From Plakobranchus ocellatus (taxonomy: Eukaryota; Mollusca; Gastropoda; Plakobranchidae), in the NCBI GenBank assembly GCA_019648995.1, contig BLXT01002730.1:986116-1008977 (forward strand): a stretch of 22,862 bases of DNA, read 5' to 3'. The notes under the pieces are model-generated. The model had not been told where the DNA came from and did no database searches. It worked only from the letters and a program-made list of their open reading frames with translations. This document shows, piece after piece, positions 1-9,431 of this stretch. The position numbers and the translations under genes are program-made. Every line of letters starts with the position of its first letter. The stretch's first letter is position 1.

Positions 1-14
1 GGGGGGGGGGGGGG
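1..14. repeat. Poly-G tract at window edge
   Basis: Fourteen G in a row open the window. Two other long G tracts occur here (6397-6407 and 11948-11992, the latter holding an N gap), so long G homopolymers recur in this assembly. This one may also adjoin an assembly gap just outside the window. It weakens any exon call immediately to its right. Confidence 0.9.
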
Positions 15-20
15 TGTCAG

Positions 21-412
21 GTCAAGGGGAGGAGGCTTTGCTCAAAGATGTGAGTTTATCATGCCATTTTATGCTATATAAAAGGTGTGCACTATATGTG
101 ATGCACCTGTTTTTCATTGTGCCATGTTTATCATTATCCAAGATATTTAAGGTTGCGCAGCCACTGAGCAATCTACTATCATATAATCCATAAGTTAAGT
201 ATACTTTTCTTTTCTCCAATTTTGTTAGTGTTTATCTTTCGAACAATATTATTATGAAACTGGTGCTCTGCCTTTCAAGAAGCGCAATGCAATATATGAG
301 GTAAAAATCTAACCCAATGGTGTGCTTGTTGTCATAAGCAAATGTATTTATTATAAATTGCTGTGTTGAAAAATATTCATGTGTGCAGCTTGCATGGAAG
401 CCAAGATGTTAA
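21..412 (+). CDS. Putative last exons of an unidentified gene (3' partial)
   Basis: Three short segments join into one open frame. Segment 21-49 ends at a strong donor (GAT|GTGAGT). Segment 229-300 is 72 nt and fully open; it follows a pyrimidine-rich acceptor (TTTTGTTAG) and ends GAG|GTAAAA. Segment 389-412 follows TGTGTGCAG and ends in TAA at 410-412. The joined tail contains EEALLKD, then YYYETGALPFKKRNAIYE, then LAWKPRC. All junctions are phase 0 if the first segment is read as GAG-GAG-GCT-TTG. I do not recognise the protein family. The first segment abuts poly-G, so its left border is uncertain. The peptide has the balanced composition of real protein, unlike the surrounding AT-rich DNA, but three short exons could still be chance. 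Confidence 0.4.
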
Positions 413-3400
413 AGAAGATGGAGCGAGAATTTGTGGTTGATCTCCTTATTTTTCATATTTGAAGCAATTATGCTTGATGGTTGAATTCACAGTGATGTAT
501 TATGTATAAGAATAGCTCTGAATTTTTTCACATTATGCATAAAACATTGCTTACTTTTTCATACAGGTTGATAAATTTGATGGTGCAGTTTTCTTTACAA
601 TACATTTATAGACGATGTTAAAAGTGGTTACAAAATTACACTCTCTAGCAAACTTCTATCAATCACGGTAAAATTGATGACAGTCTAATATTAATTCCTC
701 CTAGTCAATGTGTTTGGGAAGCCATGTTTGAATATTGAAAGATAAAAACTTTGTGCAGCATTGCAATTTTTGCAATAGAATCTGTGTTATATACATGTAT
801 AATGTTCGAATGATTAGTCCTTCATTTTTCTCTTTGTTGGGATATACACTCTCCTCAACAACCTTGGCATTTTTGGAGTGTTTTAGGTCAAGAGTCAAAT
901 GAAATGATTTTTCTTTTTCAGTTTCTTTTCTCCATTTCAAGTTAATTCTTGTTGGTGTGAGTTATACAGAGCAGGTCTTCTGGGTTAAACATATTCTGGG
1001 TTTGTTTAATGAATACACCTGTCTACCATGGTTTGTGGTCTGTGGCAACCAAGTGTAGGATGGATCGGTGGATAGAAATTGGACTCTTGTTTTCTTAAAT
1101 AAAACAATAAAAGATATTCAGTGCGGTGTCTAAGACTGAAGGTGATGGCATGTGCTAATGTGTAAAGTCTATTGGTATTGTTGGTAGGATGATAGGAAAG
1201 ATGGAAGACATGTCTGAGATGAAGCAACACATGCAGGTGCTTAAATTCTTAGCGATCTGAAGTTTTGTTTTTTTTTGCTTTTGGTAGGGCATAAGGAGAA
1301 ATAGTTTGATGAATGGATGTAAACAATGCAAACTAGTTCAGCAAAGCAGTCAAAAGGGCTTGACTTACAAGAACAGAGTAGTTCGTTAAATTTTGATGCA
1401 TGTTCAAACAAATTAGCCAAACTGTATTATGGATAATGCAAAAGCAAAGTCACAAAAGGAAAGCTTTTATTGATTATTTGATTACTGTGTAGCTAAACAT
1501 AGGTATCTTATTGTACACTACACCCATAGTCAATTTTTCATACTGTATTTGACACAATGATTTTGAAATTATTTGATTCTTCTTTGGCTTTAAGACAATA
1601 AAGATATTTTGATCCCTTTTTCTTCCACTTTCAAAACCAGCTTATTCATTAAGTCTAAAGTATCTTTACTCGGCTCTTGAGTGTGCCTTAATTTATATTG
1701 AGAAAAGTAAATTTGTGGAAATAAACAATAATGTAAGTACTATATTTTGGTCATTTTAATTCTACAAAGCAATTCATTATACTTGTAAAAAGTTCATTTT
1801 AGCAAAATGTTCAATGTTATAACTATTTACTTAGATGTAGTAATCATTTAAGCATGTAATACATGTTCCCATTTATGGAATATTGAGTGTGGATATCAAT
1901 TACTCTAATGTTTGTGGAAAAGAAACAGGCATCATGCTACTTAAATGATAAGGTTGTTTACCTCATGGGTCATAGCGTGATTTCAAACCTTTGGACCTTG
2001 TTTTGGATAATAGGTTTTATGCAAGGAACCTGTCATGTACTGAATTTGCTGGTATGAACTGTTGACGTATATCTTGTCTGAAAATACAGCATTTTTTTAT
2101 CTTTTGGTTTGTTAGAAATATATTTTGTCTGAATATGAAAAAGAAAAAGACTAAAGCAGGTGCTGGCTTCTGTGATAATAGTTCACAAAACTTGAGGAGC
2201 ATTTATGAATTGATTTTGTTGTGTACAGTCTTAAATTTTTTGTGCCTTTAGACAGTTTATGGATAAATTGTAGAGGTAATGAGTCATAGAGGTATGCCAA
2301 ATCACATAAAAATTATCTGTCAGCTCTGCAATTATTGAATACACTTAGGTCATAGATGCATTAGCTAAATGTGGAAGCTCAAAAAAAAGTATTTTATTTA
2401 TCTAAGAAGATGCATCAAGTTGCATCTTTCACATGTATCCATGTAGAAATTACTTTTTGTAGTAGCTGAATAAGTCATCTTTCACTGAAATTTTGAGCAC
2501 TTTAACTTTCTTGTTGTTGGGTTGATTTTTTTGTGCACATTTATTTTGCATTGGGAATGTTAATTTCAATTTAGCTAACTTGTAAGTCTCCATCCAGTTA
2601 AAAGAATGTCATATCTCAGCAAAGAAGATTTTGAAGCTCTGTATAAGATGTCATTAAAGTGTATACTTTTAAAATGGCTTCAGGGAATGTCAATTTAAAA
2701 TAAAATCAATTTTCAATATGTTCTTTCAATTGCTTCACACTTCAGAAAAAAACGGATTTTATAAAAGATCTTTAATTTTTCAATCTTGGAAAAGAATGAA
2801 GAATTATTTTTGAGATACATATTAGTTCTATGCAGTTTACTATATCTTGTTCTCCCTCCTTAATGTGGCAACCAATTTGTTGATCTATCACATATGTCTT
2901 AAGACTGATCCAAATAAGAGAGGAGTTGCATTTTGAACATTCTGAATTATTCGTACCGCCAGAAACTGCATTTAATAAGTTTTGCAACTCTGATAACTGA
3001 ATGTAGGTATAATAATTCTGTGCCAAGATATTAGCGATTTAACTTTTTGAGACAGCGTTGGTGGAAAATGAATTCAATCTGAAATGTGCAGGGAATTTTC
3101 TGTCATTATACCATCGACGCCCTGGCATGACGGATGACTGTAAAGTGACCTTGTTATGAACAGGCTACATTCACAAGAACCAAATTGTTTACTTTTTGAA
3201 AGAAACATCAATAAGAAGGTAAAAAGAAACTCATTTTTCCCCTCAGAATGCTTGTTTCACATGTGATATCTGACACATAAAAATTGCTCCCAACACCTTT
3301 ATGTTTTGGACTTCAAAATTTTGTTGTTTAGTACTAGAAAATCCCTGAACATGGAGATACGAATTTTTTTGGAATAAGTAACTGATACTGGTGATAGTGT

Positions 3401-6371
3401 GACTTAAAATGTGACAGGTCTATATAATTTCCTGCTGCCCACCTTTATAACGCTGTTGAAATTTTATGGCCAATATTTTGGTCCAAGGTTTCTAGCCAAA
3501 AACACAGCAGGGTCAATATGTTGGTCATAATTTTAGGGGTTAAGATCAGAAACTTAAAATGTGCACCTGAAATCTCTTTGCTAATTTTGGGCTGTTTGGT
3601 CAAAAATTAGTAAGTGCTGGAAGGGTTAAATACATTATTGCACTTATTCGTATCACATGCATATCATCAATTTTAAGCAAAGTGTACAAAAAAGCAAGCA
3701 TTGTTTTGCAAGAGAGAGAGAGAGTGCAAACAAAAGAGACTGCCTGATCAAAGTTTACTTGAATAGACCTTATTCCAATTAGATTAATATACTGATATCT
3801 AAGATATAGCTTTAACTTAGGAATATTGAGCCCAATGGACTGAAGTGTTTTGTTTGGAGCTGTGGTTGTCCTGGCTGTAAAAGTGGTAGTGTATGGCGCT
3901 TCCAAAGGTGAGATTACAAAAGAGAACTGATTTTTTTCCAAGAAAAAAAAACAGAAAATTGCAAATGATCCAGAAGACGATGAATAAATGATGAAAGAGA
4001 CGTGCAAGTCATTTTTAAAAACCATTGGAAATGTTTGGTTAGTGATATTGCACAATGGAAGTTATTTGATTTCATAACTCAGTCTAGAGAGAGGTCTTTA
4101 GCTGGATCTCAAATGTCTGTAAAAAAAAAAAAATCGGAAGTGAAGAGACACTGGCAAGCTTAGGTTACTATAATTGCACTTTGTAGTATTACTTCTGTGT
4201 ATGAAATAATCTATTTGTCCTGAAACATTCACATTTCAAAGTTTTGTAAGGGTAAACACTGGGTAAATTTATGTTGATTCGGATCTAAGAAAAGGATTTT
4301 TTAACTTTTTGAAACGAGCACTAATTATTATGAGGAAGGATTTTTTATTTTTAATTTTACTGACCCACTCTGATTTAATCTGACCCAAGCCACATTTTTA
4401 ACATTTTAAACCATTGATGAAGTTCTCTTATCATGAAAGTGGATATGCATATGTAGATTGCACGGCAAGCTATATAAGGGCTGTTTTTTAGTGTTTTAAA
4501 AAAATGCTCTTAAAAGAAGGGAAGAAAACTAAACAAATGTGTGTGACAATTTGAAAGAACCTGTTACAAATTTCCAAAGTTGTTTCTTTTAATTCTCTCT
4601 TATTCTATATTTTAAATTTTGTTGTTATCTAATTTAGAACTGAGATTTCAAAGGCAAAACTGCTTTAAAAGTAAAAATTCATGCCTAGCACAAAAGTAGT
4701 GTCAGCAAGTTCTTTCAGGTTTTCTTATATTGCCACACACGTTTTCTCAAATATGATGTATTTGACATTCGACTCATAAGGATTGATCTTGAGAGAGATA
4801 AAGGAGATGCCATGCTTCATCAAAGTGATGAAGATTTTCAAATAACATCTGACTGTTACACCATTTGAAAATACATATTTTTATGTATTTTAATAAACCC
4901 CGTATTTCCTTTTTCATAACTACTTTACGTTGTATATTATTGAAGTGCCAAATTTGAAATATAATGTTTATGCTTCTTTAAAAATTTCAATGTCTCATCA
5001 GCATCTTTTTTTATCAAAGTCTAAATTTGATGTAGAAGTTATCAAGGGAACAGATTGATATGAAAATTACATACAACTGCAGTATTAGTTTGTTTAATAT
5101 TTTTCTTCTTGCATTTCTAACAATCTAACAGGACTTTGTTAGGCTGGCCTTTATTCAAATAAATTTTTCTAGACTTGGCTTGACAGATTTAACAAATATA
5201 CACATATTTTAGCCAAACAGGAAAATTACATGACCTTTGTTTTATGAAGAGAAAATCGTTCTATTCAGAAGCGATTCCCTTACTTAACCACACCATTTTG
5301 TCTGTCTGTATTTGTGTAATATACTGATATAGAAATGTATGCACTAACACTGTAATATGAAGTAAAGTTTGTTGCTTTTGTTCAGGGTAGTTTTATTTTT
5401 GCAATAAACTTTGTTATTAAAATTGCTTTTATTTTGTTTTTTTGTTTGTTCGCATGTTACCTGTTAGCTTTACTCTCTCTCACTCTCTCTCTTTTTCTTT
5501 ATTTGTTTTTCTAATTCAAAGACATGCAATTTGAGAAAAAATAAGTCTTATTTCTGTAGGCCTACATTTTGTTACACAAACAAAATCGACATATGTTATA
5601 AGTAAAGTTTATTTTATATAGATGTATAATAACCAGGTGAATAGAATTAAAAACTGTCCTTCACATAGTCTGAAAAAATTAAAATATATTTCATAAGCCT
5701 AGCATAGAAAGGAAATGCCCTATACTTATTTTCCCAGTATTACTGCAGAAAGTGAAGTCCGATTTATCAGAGAGCCCAAGGCTTTAGGTATTTTCTTCTA
5801 TTTGGTCTACGTGCGTTTACTTTCAATTCTAGCTTATAAATAGTACTCGGTATTTTTTTTTCAATGCCAACACAGGATCGTTATTAACAAGTTTTCCCAG
5901 GTAGATTTTTTTTTTTTACGCCAAGAAATACTAATTTCTGTGAGAACAGAAAAAAAATTAAGACAACCCGTCAGTAAAAGGACATTGGGAGACTCAGGCG
6001 CAAAAGGAAATATCCAGATCAACATAAGATACAGATGTATCATCTGATGCTTTCTGCAATTTCAGTCGGGCGAGGATGAACAGATTTTCTGCTGCACATG
6101 TGCACTTTTTCTGCATTTCTATAAAGTAATGCTACCTTCACGGTGGAAAATAATACGGAATGTGAGAACCAGATCATTGTTTCAAAGAAAAAATAGGTAT
6201 GCATTTCTGTTTTTAAAAAGCAAACTATTACTAGTATCGACTACAAAAATATATTTCCTTACCTTTTACCAATCATGCCTATTGAACTATTGTGCCTGTA
6301 TATAATTATAAATGAAATCTGATAACATTACGCTTTCGTAGTCTAAAACATACAAAATATGAAAATTTAGA
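413..6371. other. AT-rich 3' UTR/intergenic stretch, no gene seen
   Basis: About 6 kb with no convincing coding exon on either strand. If the left gene is real, its 3' UTR starts at 413. Candidate polyadenylation hexamers AATAAA are at 1098-1103, 1106-1111, 1597-1602 and 1720-1725, but such hexamers are frequent by chance in DNA this AT-rich. Short (AG)7 lies at 3711-3724 and an imperfect CT tract at about 5473-5492. The longest open frame (minus, 3600-4055) is low-complexity and Phe/Ser/Thr-rich, and is not supported as a gene. Confidence 0.6.
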
Positions 6372-6407
6372 TTTTTTTTTTTTTTTTTTTTTTTTTGGGG
6401 GGGGGGG
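6372..6407. repeat. T25-G11 compound homopolymer
   Basis: Twenty-five T (6372-6396) run directly into eleven G (6397-6407). This is a homopolymer junction seen directly in the sequence. It may mark an old retroposon tail or slippage, or be an assembly-sensitive spot. No coding content occurs between here and about 6780. Confidence 0.9.
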
Positions 6408-6779
6408 AGGCTTTATCACGTCTATAACTTATTTGCAACAGCGGATCTTTCAATGTATTCATCATTATTATTACTATTATTGATTGCTTTTTGACTAAGC
6501 TCTCTGGGTTTTGGTTATTATTATCACGTGATTTTTTTTTCATTCGTGTACGAATATATCGACTAACATGTCTATTCTTTTTCCTTCTACCAGTTGTACT
6601 AAGTTTCCCAAATATTATGCGCCCTATCTCAAGAGAAGGTTTTTATCCTGAGAAGTGTTGAGAATACTGTTGTAGAAAGGATACAAGAAAAGATTTCATA
6701 ACTTGTCCCTAAAGAGATAAAAAAAAAACTGGATAAAAAAGAAATGTTAGGGAAAACGTCTAGAATCTATACTAATAAT

Positions 6780-7025
6780 AAAAAAAAAAAAAGTAAAGCA
6801 GGTCCCATACTTGTCCAAAGTGTCAGGGAACCTGAAACAGGGTCCTGGTTGTTTTTGGCTTACGGCATTCTCAGGTAGTTTACCATTGCTTTCCTCCCAG
6901 TCTGTACTTTCTCAATAATATACTGTGGACTTCCATGTCATCGTCTACTCTAGGTACAGGCCAAACACAGGCTGCCGTGATGTCATAGCATAGGTCCCAT
7001 CTGCCCGGCTTCGCTAAGCAGGAAA
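6780..7025 (-). repeat. Possible tRNA-derived SINE relic
   Basis: Read on the minus strand, this segment has three SINE-like parts in order. At 7016-7005 is TAGCGAAGCCGG, an exact match to the RNA polymerase III A-box consensus TRGCNNAGYNGG. At about 6905-6861 is a central block containing GGAAAGCAATGGTAAAC, which resembles a word I remember from dispersed animal repeats. The segment then ends in a T-run and ATTATTAGT. No good B box (GGTTCGANNCC) is visible downstream of the A box, so the head would be degenerate. The base composition is richer in GC than the flanks. An unclassified DNA-element fragment is an alternative. No database comparison was possible. Confidence 0.35.
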
Positions 7026-7360
7026 TGACAGACACAGACTTGTTTGCTCGCTTTTTTTATCGCGAAATGCCATCTAAAATATATCATGACGCTTGTTTCC
7101 TTCACTCTTATACCTATTGATGGTTTTGTAAATGATTTACCTTTTCACACGACGAAATATCAATTAACAATAATGTAAAAAAAAGACAAGAAATAAAAGA
7201 AAAGAGGCACCCTAACGAACGTTTGCATGAAATACTACATTAAACCTTAACACTCAATAGTTATAAGCAGACAGATAGGCCTATCATTTTTGCATGTTTA
7301 AAAATGTAATATTATTCAGTCCCACTCTCATTATTATACTTATTGGGACAATTTTTCAGT

Positions 7361-7380
7361 GATTTTGCGTAATCACTGGA
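7361..7380. repeat. Palindromic TGATTTTGCGTAATCA motif, left flank of integrase relic
   Basis: The sequence CAGTGAT-TTTGCGTA-ATCACTG sits at about 7358-7379. Its 7-bp arms are perfectly complementary. It immediately follows the end of integrase homology on the minus strand. Related words recur on the other side of the relic (8828-8936), so these may be subterminal repeats of the element. Confidence 0.5.
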
Positions 7381-8751
7381 ACTGCACAGGAACATTGTCA
7401 CTTTGTTTGCCAGCTCGCAGATCTACGTGACTTCTTTCCACCATCCTTTCGCTTGCGAAGTTTGTGCATCGTCTGCTTCACGGCGACGCCTCTTGATTTC
7501 TTTGATGCGTTGTGCAACTCTGTGGTTTTCTGCAGGGGAAACAAGACCGTCAGATGGTGTGAGAGATGGCATGTATTCTTCTAATTCTCCAGAAGAGACA
7601 AGGCCTTCAACATCGTGGGCAGATGGTGTTGCTGTGGGTATATCAAGGATTTTAGCTGTCATTGGCTAACTCGCCACATTGTCACCAGTGTCTTGTGCTG
7701 ATGTGCTGCCCCTTTTTTTTTTTTTTTTTTTTTTACTGGGAGCAGAACACGGTTTGTGCTGGTGTTTCATCACTTGTAGTTTGGATCCGATTTGCGACAC
7801 CATCAGTTTGGGAGAGTTTTCATTGTTAGAGCCTGACCTGATTAGTGTGACAGCAAGAAGATCCTTATCGGTCCCCTTCCGAGCAATCACTCCAACCGGC
7901 AAAGACGAAGTGGTAAGTCCTATACGAGCCTCACAGCCAATCATAGCGGAATATGGAGAGCATTTTATCCCAGAACGGAAAGGACTGTTTTTCTTGAATT
8001 GAACAAACTGGATGCTCGTAGACCGGCCTTCAGAGTCATTGTCAGCTATCCACGCCACCATCATATCTTTAATATCACCGTTTGTGTGCTCAACTTACCC
8101 TTGACTTACGGGATGGCGAGGCTTACCATGCAGCAGCGTTAGTTTCAGTGCTCTGTAATGACTTGTGAAGTGAACTCGGATCCGTTACTGCTTTGAATAA
8201 CGAAAAAAAATGTCCAGTAGATGAAAAGCGACCTCTGGAGCTCTTTTAGACGTCAAGGCTCGATGAATGCAAAACTTCGTCAGTGATCCAGGTACACCAA
8301 GACCCATTTCTTGTTGGATCCACTGTGCATGCTTTTTGCATGTCAGTTAGATCCACTTGATCCCTTGATGAGAGTTCCTAAGTGAGTATTATACGAATGA
8401 CAACACTTTCGTCATCGGCCGTTTTCGTTTCTTTTGGTGTTCTTGACGAGGTGACTTGAACAACTCGACGGCCTCAATTGGAATGTTTGCAAATTTCTTT
8501 TTGAAGTTCTTTTAACATACGGTCTCTTCCACAATGGCCTGTTGATATGATATGTGAGCGCTCTCGACAAAGTCAAACGTCTCCTCGGTGCTCAGGTAGT
8601 AGAGTGGCCACTCCTCTAGTATCGAACCTCTCTTTATCAGTTTTTCTATAGGCCCGCGCTGGAGAACTTCATACTTGAAAACACAATTAACATCTCACAC
8701 ACATTGCTTTAGGAAGAGGAAGAATGAAGCAACAAGCAGTGGTTCAGACAT
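7373..8751 (-). pseudogene. Broken Ginger2/KRBA2-like integrase (DNA transposon)
   Basis: Piecing the three minus frames together gives, in order, the parts of a retroviral-type integrase as found in Ginger2 transposons and in the domesticated genes KRBA2 and SCAND3/ZBED9. About 8640-8520 holds a zinc-binding region with ESAHIS and STGHCGRDRMLKEL. About 8500-8400 holds NIPIEAVELF and KKRKRPMTK. At about 8358-8340 VDLTDMQ contains the first catalytic Asp. About 8284-8200 holds TKFCIHRALTSKRAPEVAFH and LLDIF. At about 8190-8170 is QSSNGSEF, where the usual catalytic Asp of Q-S-D-N-G is Ser. About 8140-8070 holds LLHGKPRHP and VEHTNGDI with the catalytic Glu. About 8060-7870 holds the family's conserved stretch FVQFKKN...SGIKCSPY. 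The C-terminal part carries RIKEIKRRRREADDAQ, and homology stops near 7373. Several frameshifts, stops and a T22 insertion (7713-7734) break it, so it is non-functional. The first visible Met is at 8751. Confidence 0.8.
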
Positions 8752-8827
8752 TTTTGAAAACTCATCGCTCAGGTTTCCGTCATTTGATCGCAAAATGAAG
8801 AGTTTGGTTCCATATTCAGAGATGAAG

Positions 8828-8991
8828 ATTACGCGAATTCACTGAATGCTCAATAGTAAGAACATGTAAAATGACAAGTCCAATTTTAGAGATCTTGCGA
8901 AATCACTAAAAATTTCAGCGATTACGAGAAATCAATGAGTGAACTAAAATGCTCAGGGATTACTTGTATTCCCTAGGTATCTGTTCTTACT
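8828..8991. repeat. Motif cluster on the other flank of the integrase relic
   Basis: Variants of GCGAAATCACTGA recur at about 8832 (GCGAATTCACTGA), 8898 (GCGAAATCACTAA) and 8926 (GAGAAATCAATGA). Two of them are followed by AATGCTCA within 30 bp. A perfect 10-bp inverted pair, AGTAAGAACA (8855-8864) and TGTTCTTACT (8982-8991), encloses most of the cluster. Together with the related palindrome at 7358-7379 this may be the subterminal region of the Ginger-like element. No clean terminal repeat or target duplication could be fixed. Confidence 0.4.
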
Positions 8992-9014
8992 GTAACATAT
9001 ATAAAAAAAATATC

Positions 9015-9096
<82 letters not shown>
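9015..9096. repeat. Compound microsatellite (CA)14(TA)27
   Basis: CA repeats run 9015-9042 and continue directly into TA repeats at 9043-9096. The open frames across it, rich in His/Thr, Tyr/Ile or Cys/Val, are products of the repeat and not genes. Confidence 0.97.
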
Positions 9097-9099
<3 letters not shown>

Positions 9100-9217
9100 G
9101 AAACACTGAGTCGCACATACATATTGGGAAGAAAGCGAAAGTAGAAAAAGGCAATAGATTAAAAATCGGTACAAAGTAGGTTTAGTTTTAATACAGTATG
9201 GTATTCACGACATTAAA

Positions 9218-9333
9218 GTAGTAGCAGTAGCAACAGCAGCAGCAGCAGTAGCGGTAGTAGCGGCTATAGCGGCAGTAGTGGTAGTAGTGGTAATAGTGGT
9301 AGTATTGGTAGTAGTAGTAGTAATAGTAGTATC

Positions 9334-9404
<71 letters not shown>

Positions 9405-9431
9405 AAGGAGGAGGAGGAGGAAGAGGAGGAG
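9218..9431. repeat. (GTA)n microsatellite with degenerate shoulder and GGA tail
   Basis: Imperfect GTA/GCA/GGT triplets (9218-9334) lead into a pure GTA tract at 9335-9404, then a purine tract of GGA/GAG units to about 9431. The long Thr- and Val-rich open frames on both strands across it are repeat artefacts. Confidence 0.97.

Noticed and set aside
3600..4055. Minus-strand open frame of 151 codons, the longest in the window
   Set aside because: Low-complexity composition (Phe/Ser/Thr/Leu-rich), crosses an AG repeat and A-runs, and has no recognisable motif or splice context.
7403..8002. Plus-strand open frames over the integrase relic
   Set aside because: They are the opposite-strand shadow of the minus-strand integrase pseudogene, which explains the sequence far better.
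8615..8640. B-box-like GGTTCGATA on the minus strand (possible tRNA)
   Set aside because: No matching A box or cloverleaf around it. It lies within the integrase reading frame.
8949..9179. Open frames on both strands across the CA/TA tract
   Set aside because: Their peptides consist mainly of the microsatellite's dipeptide repeats.
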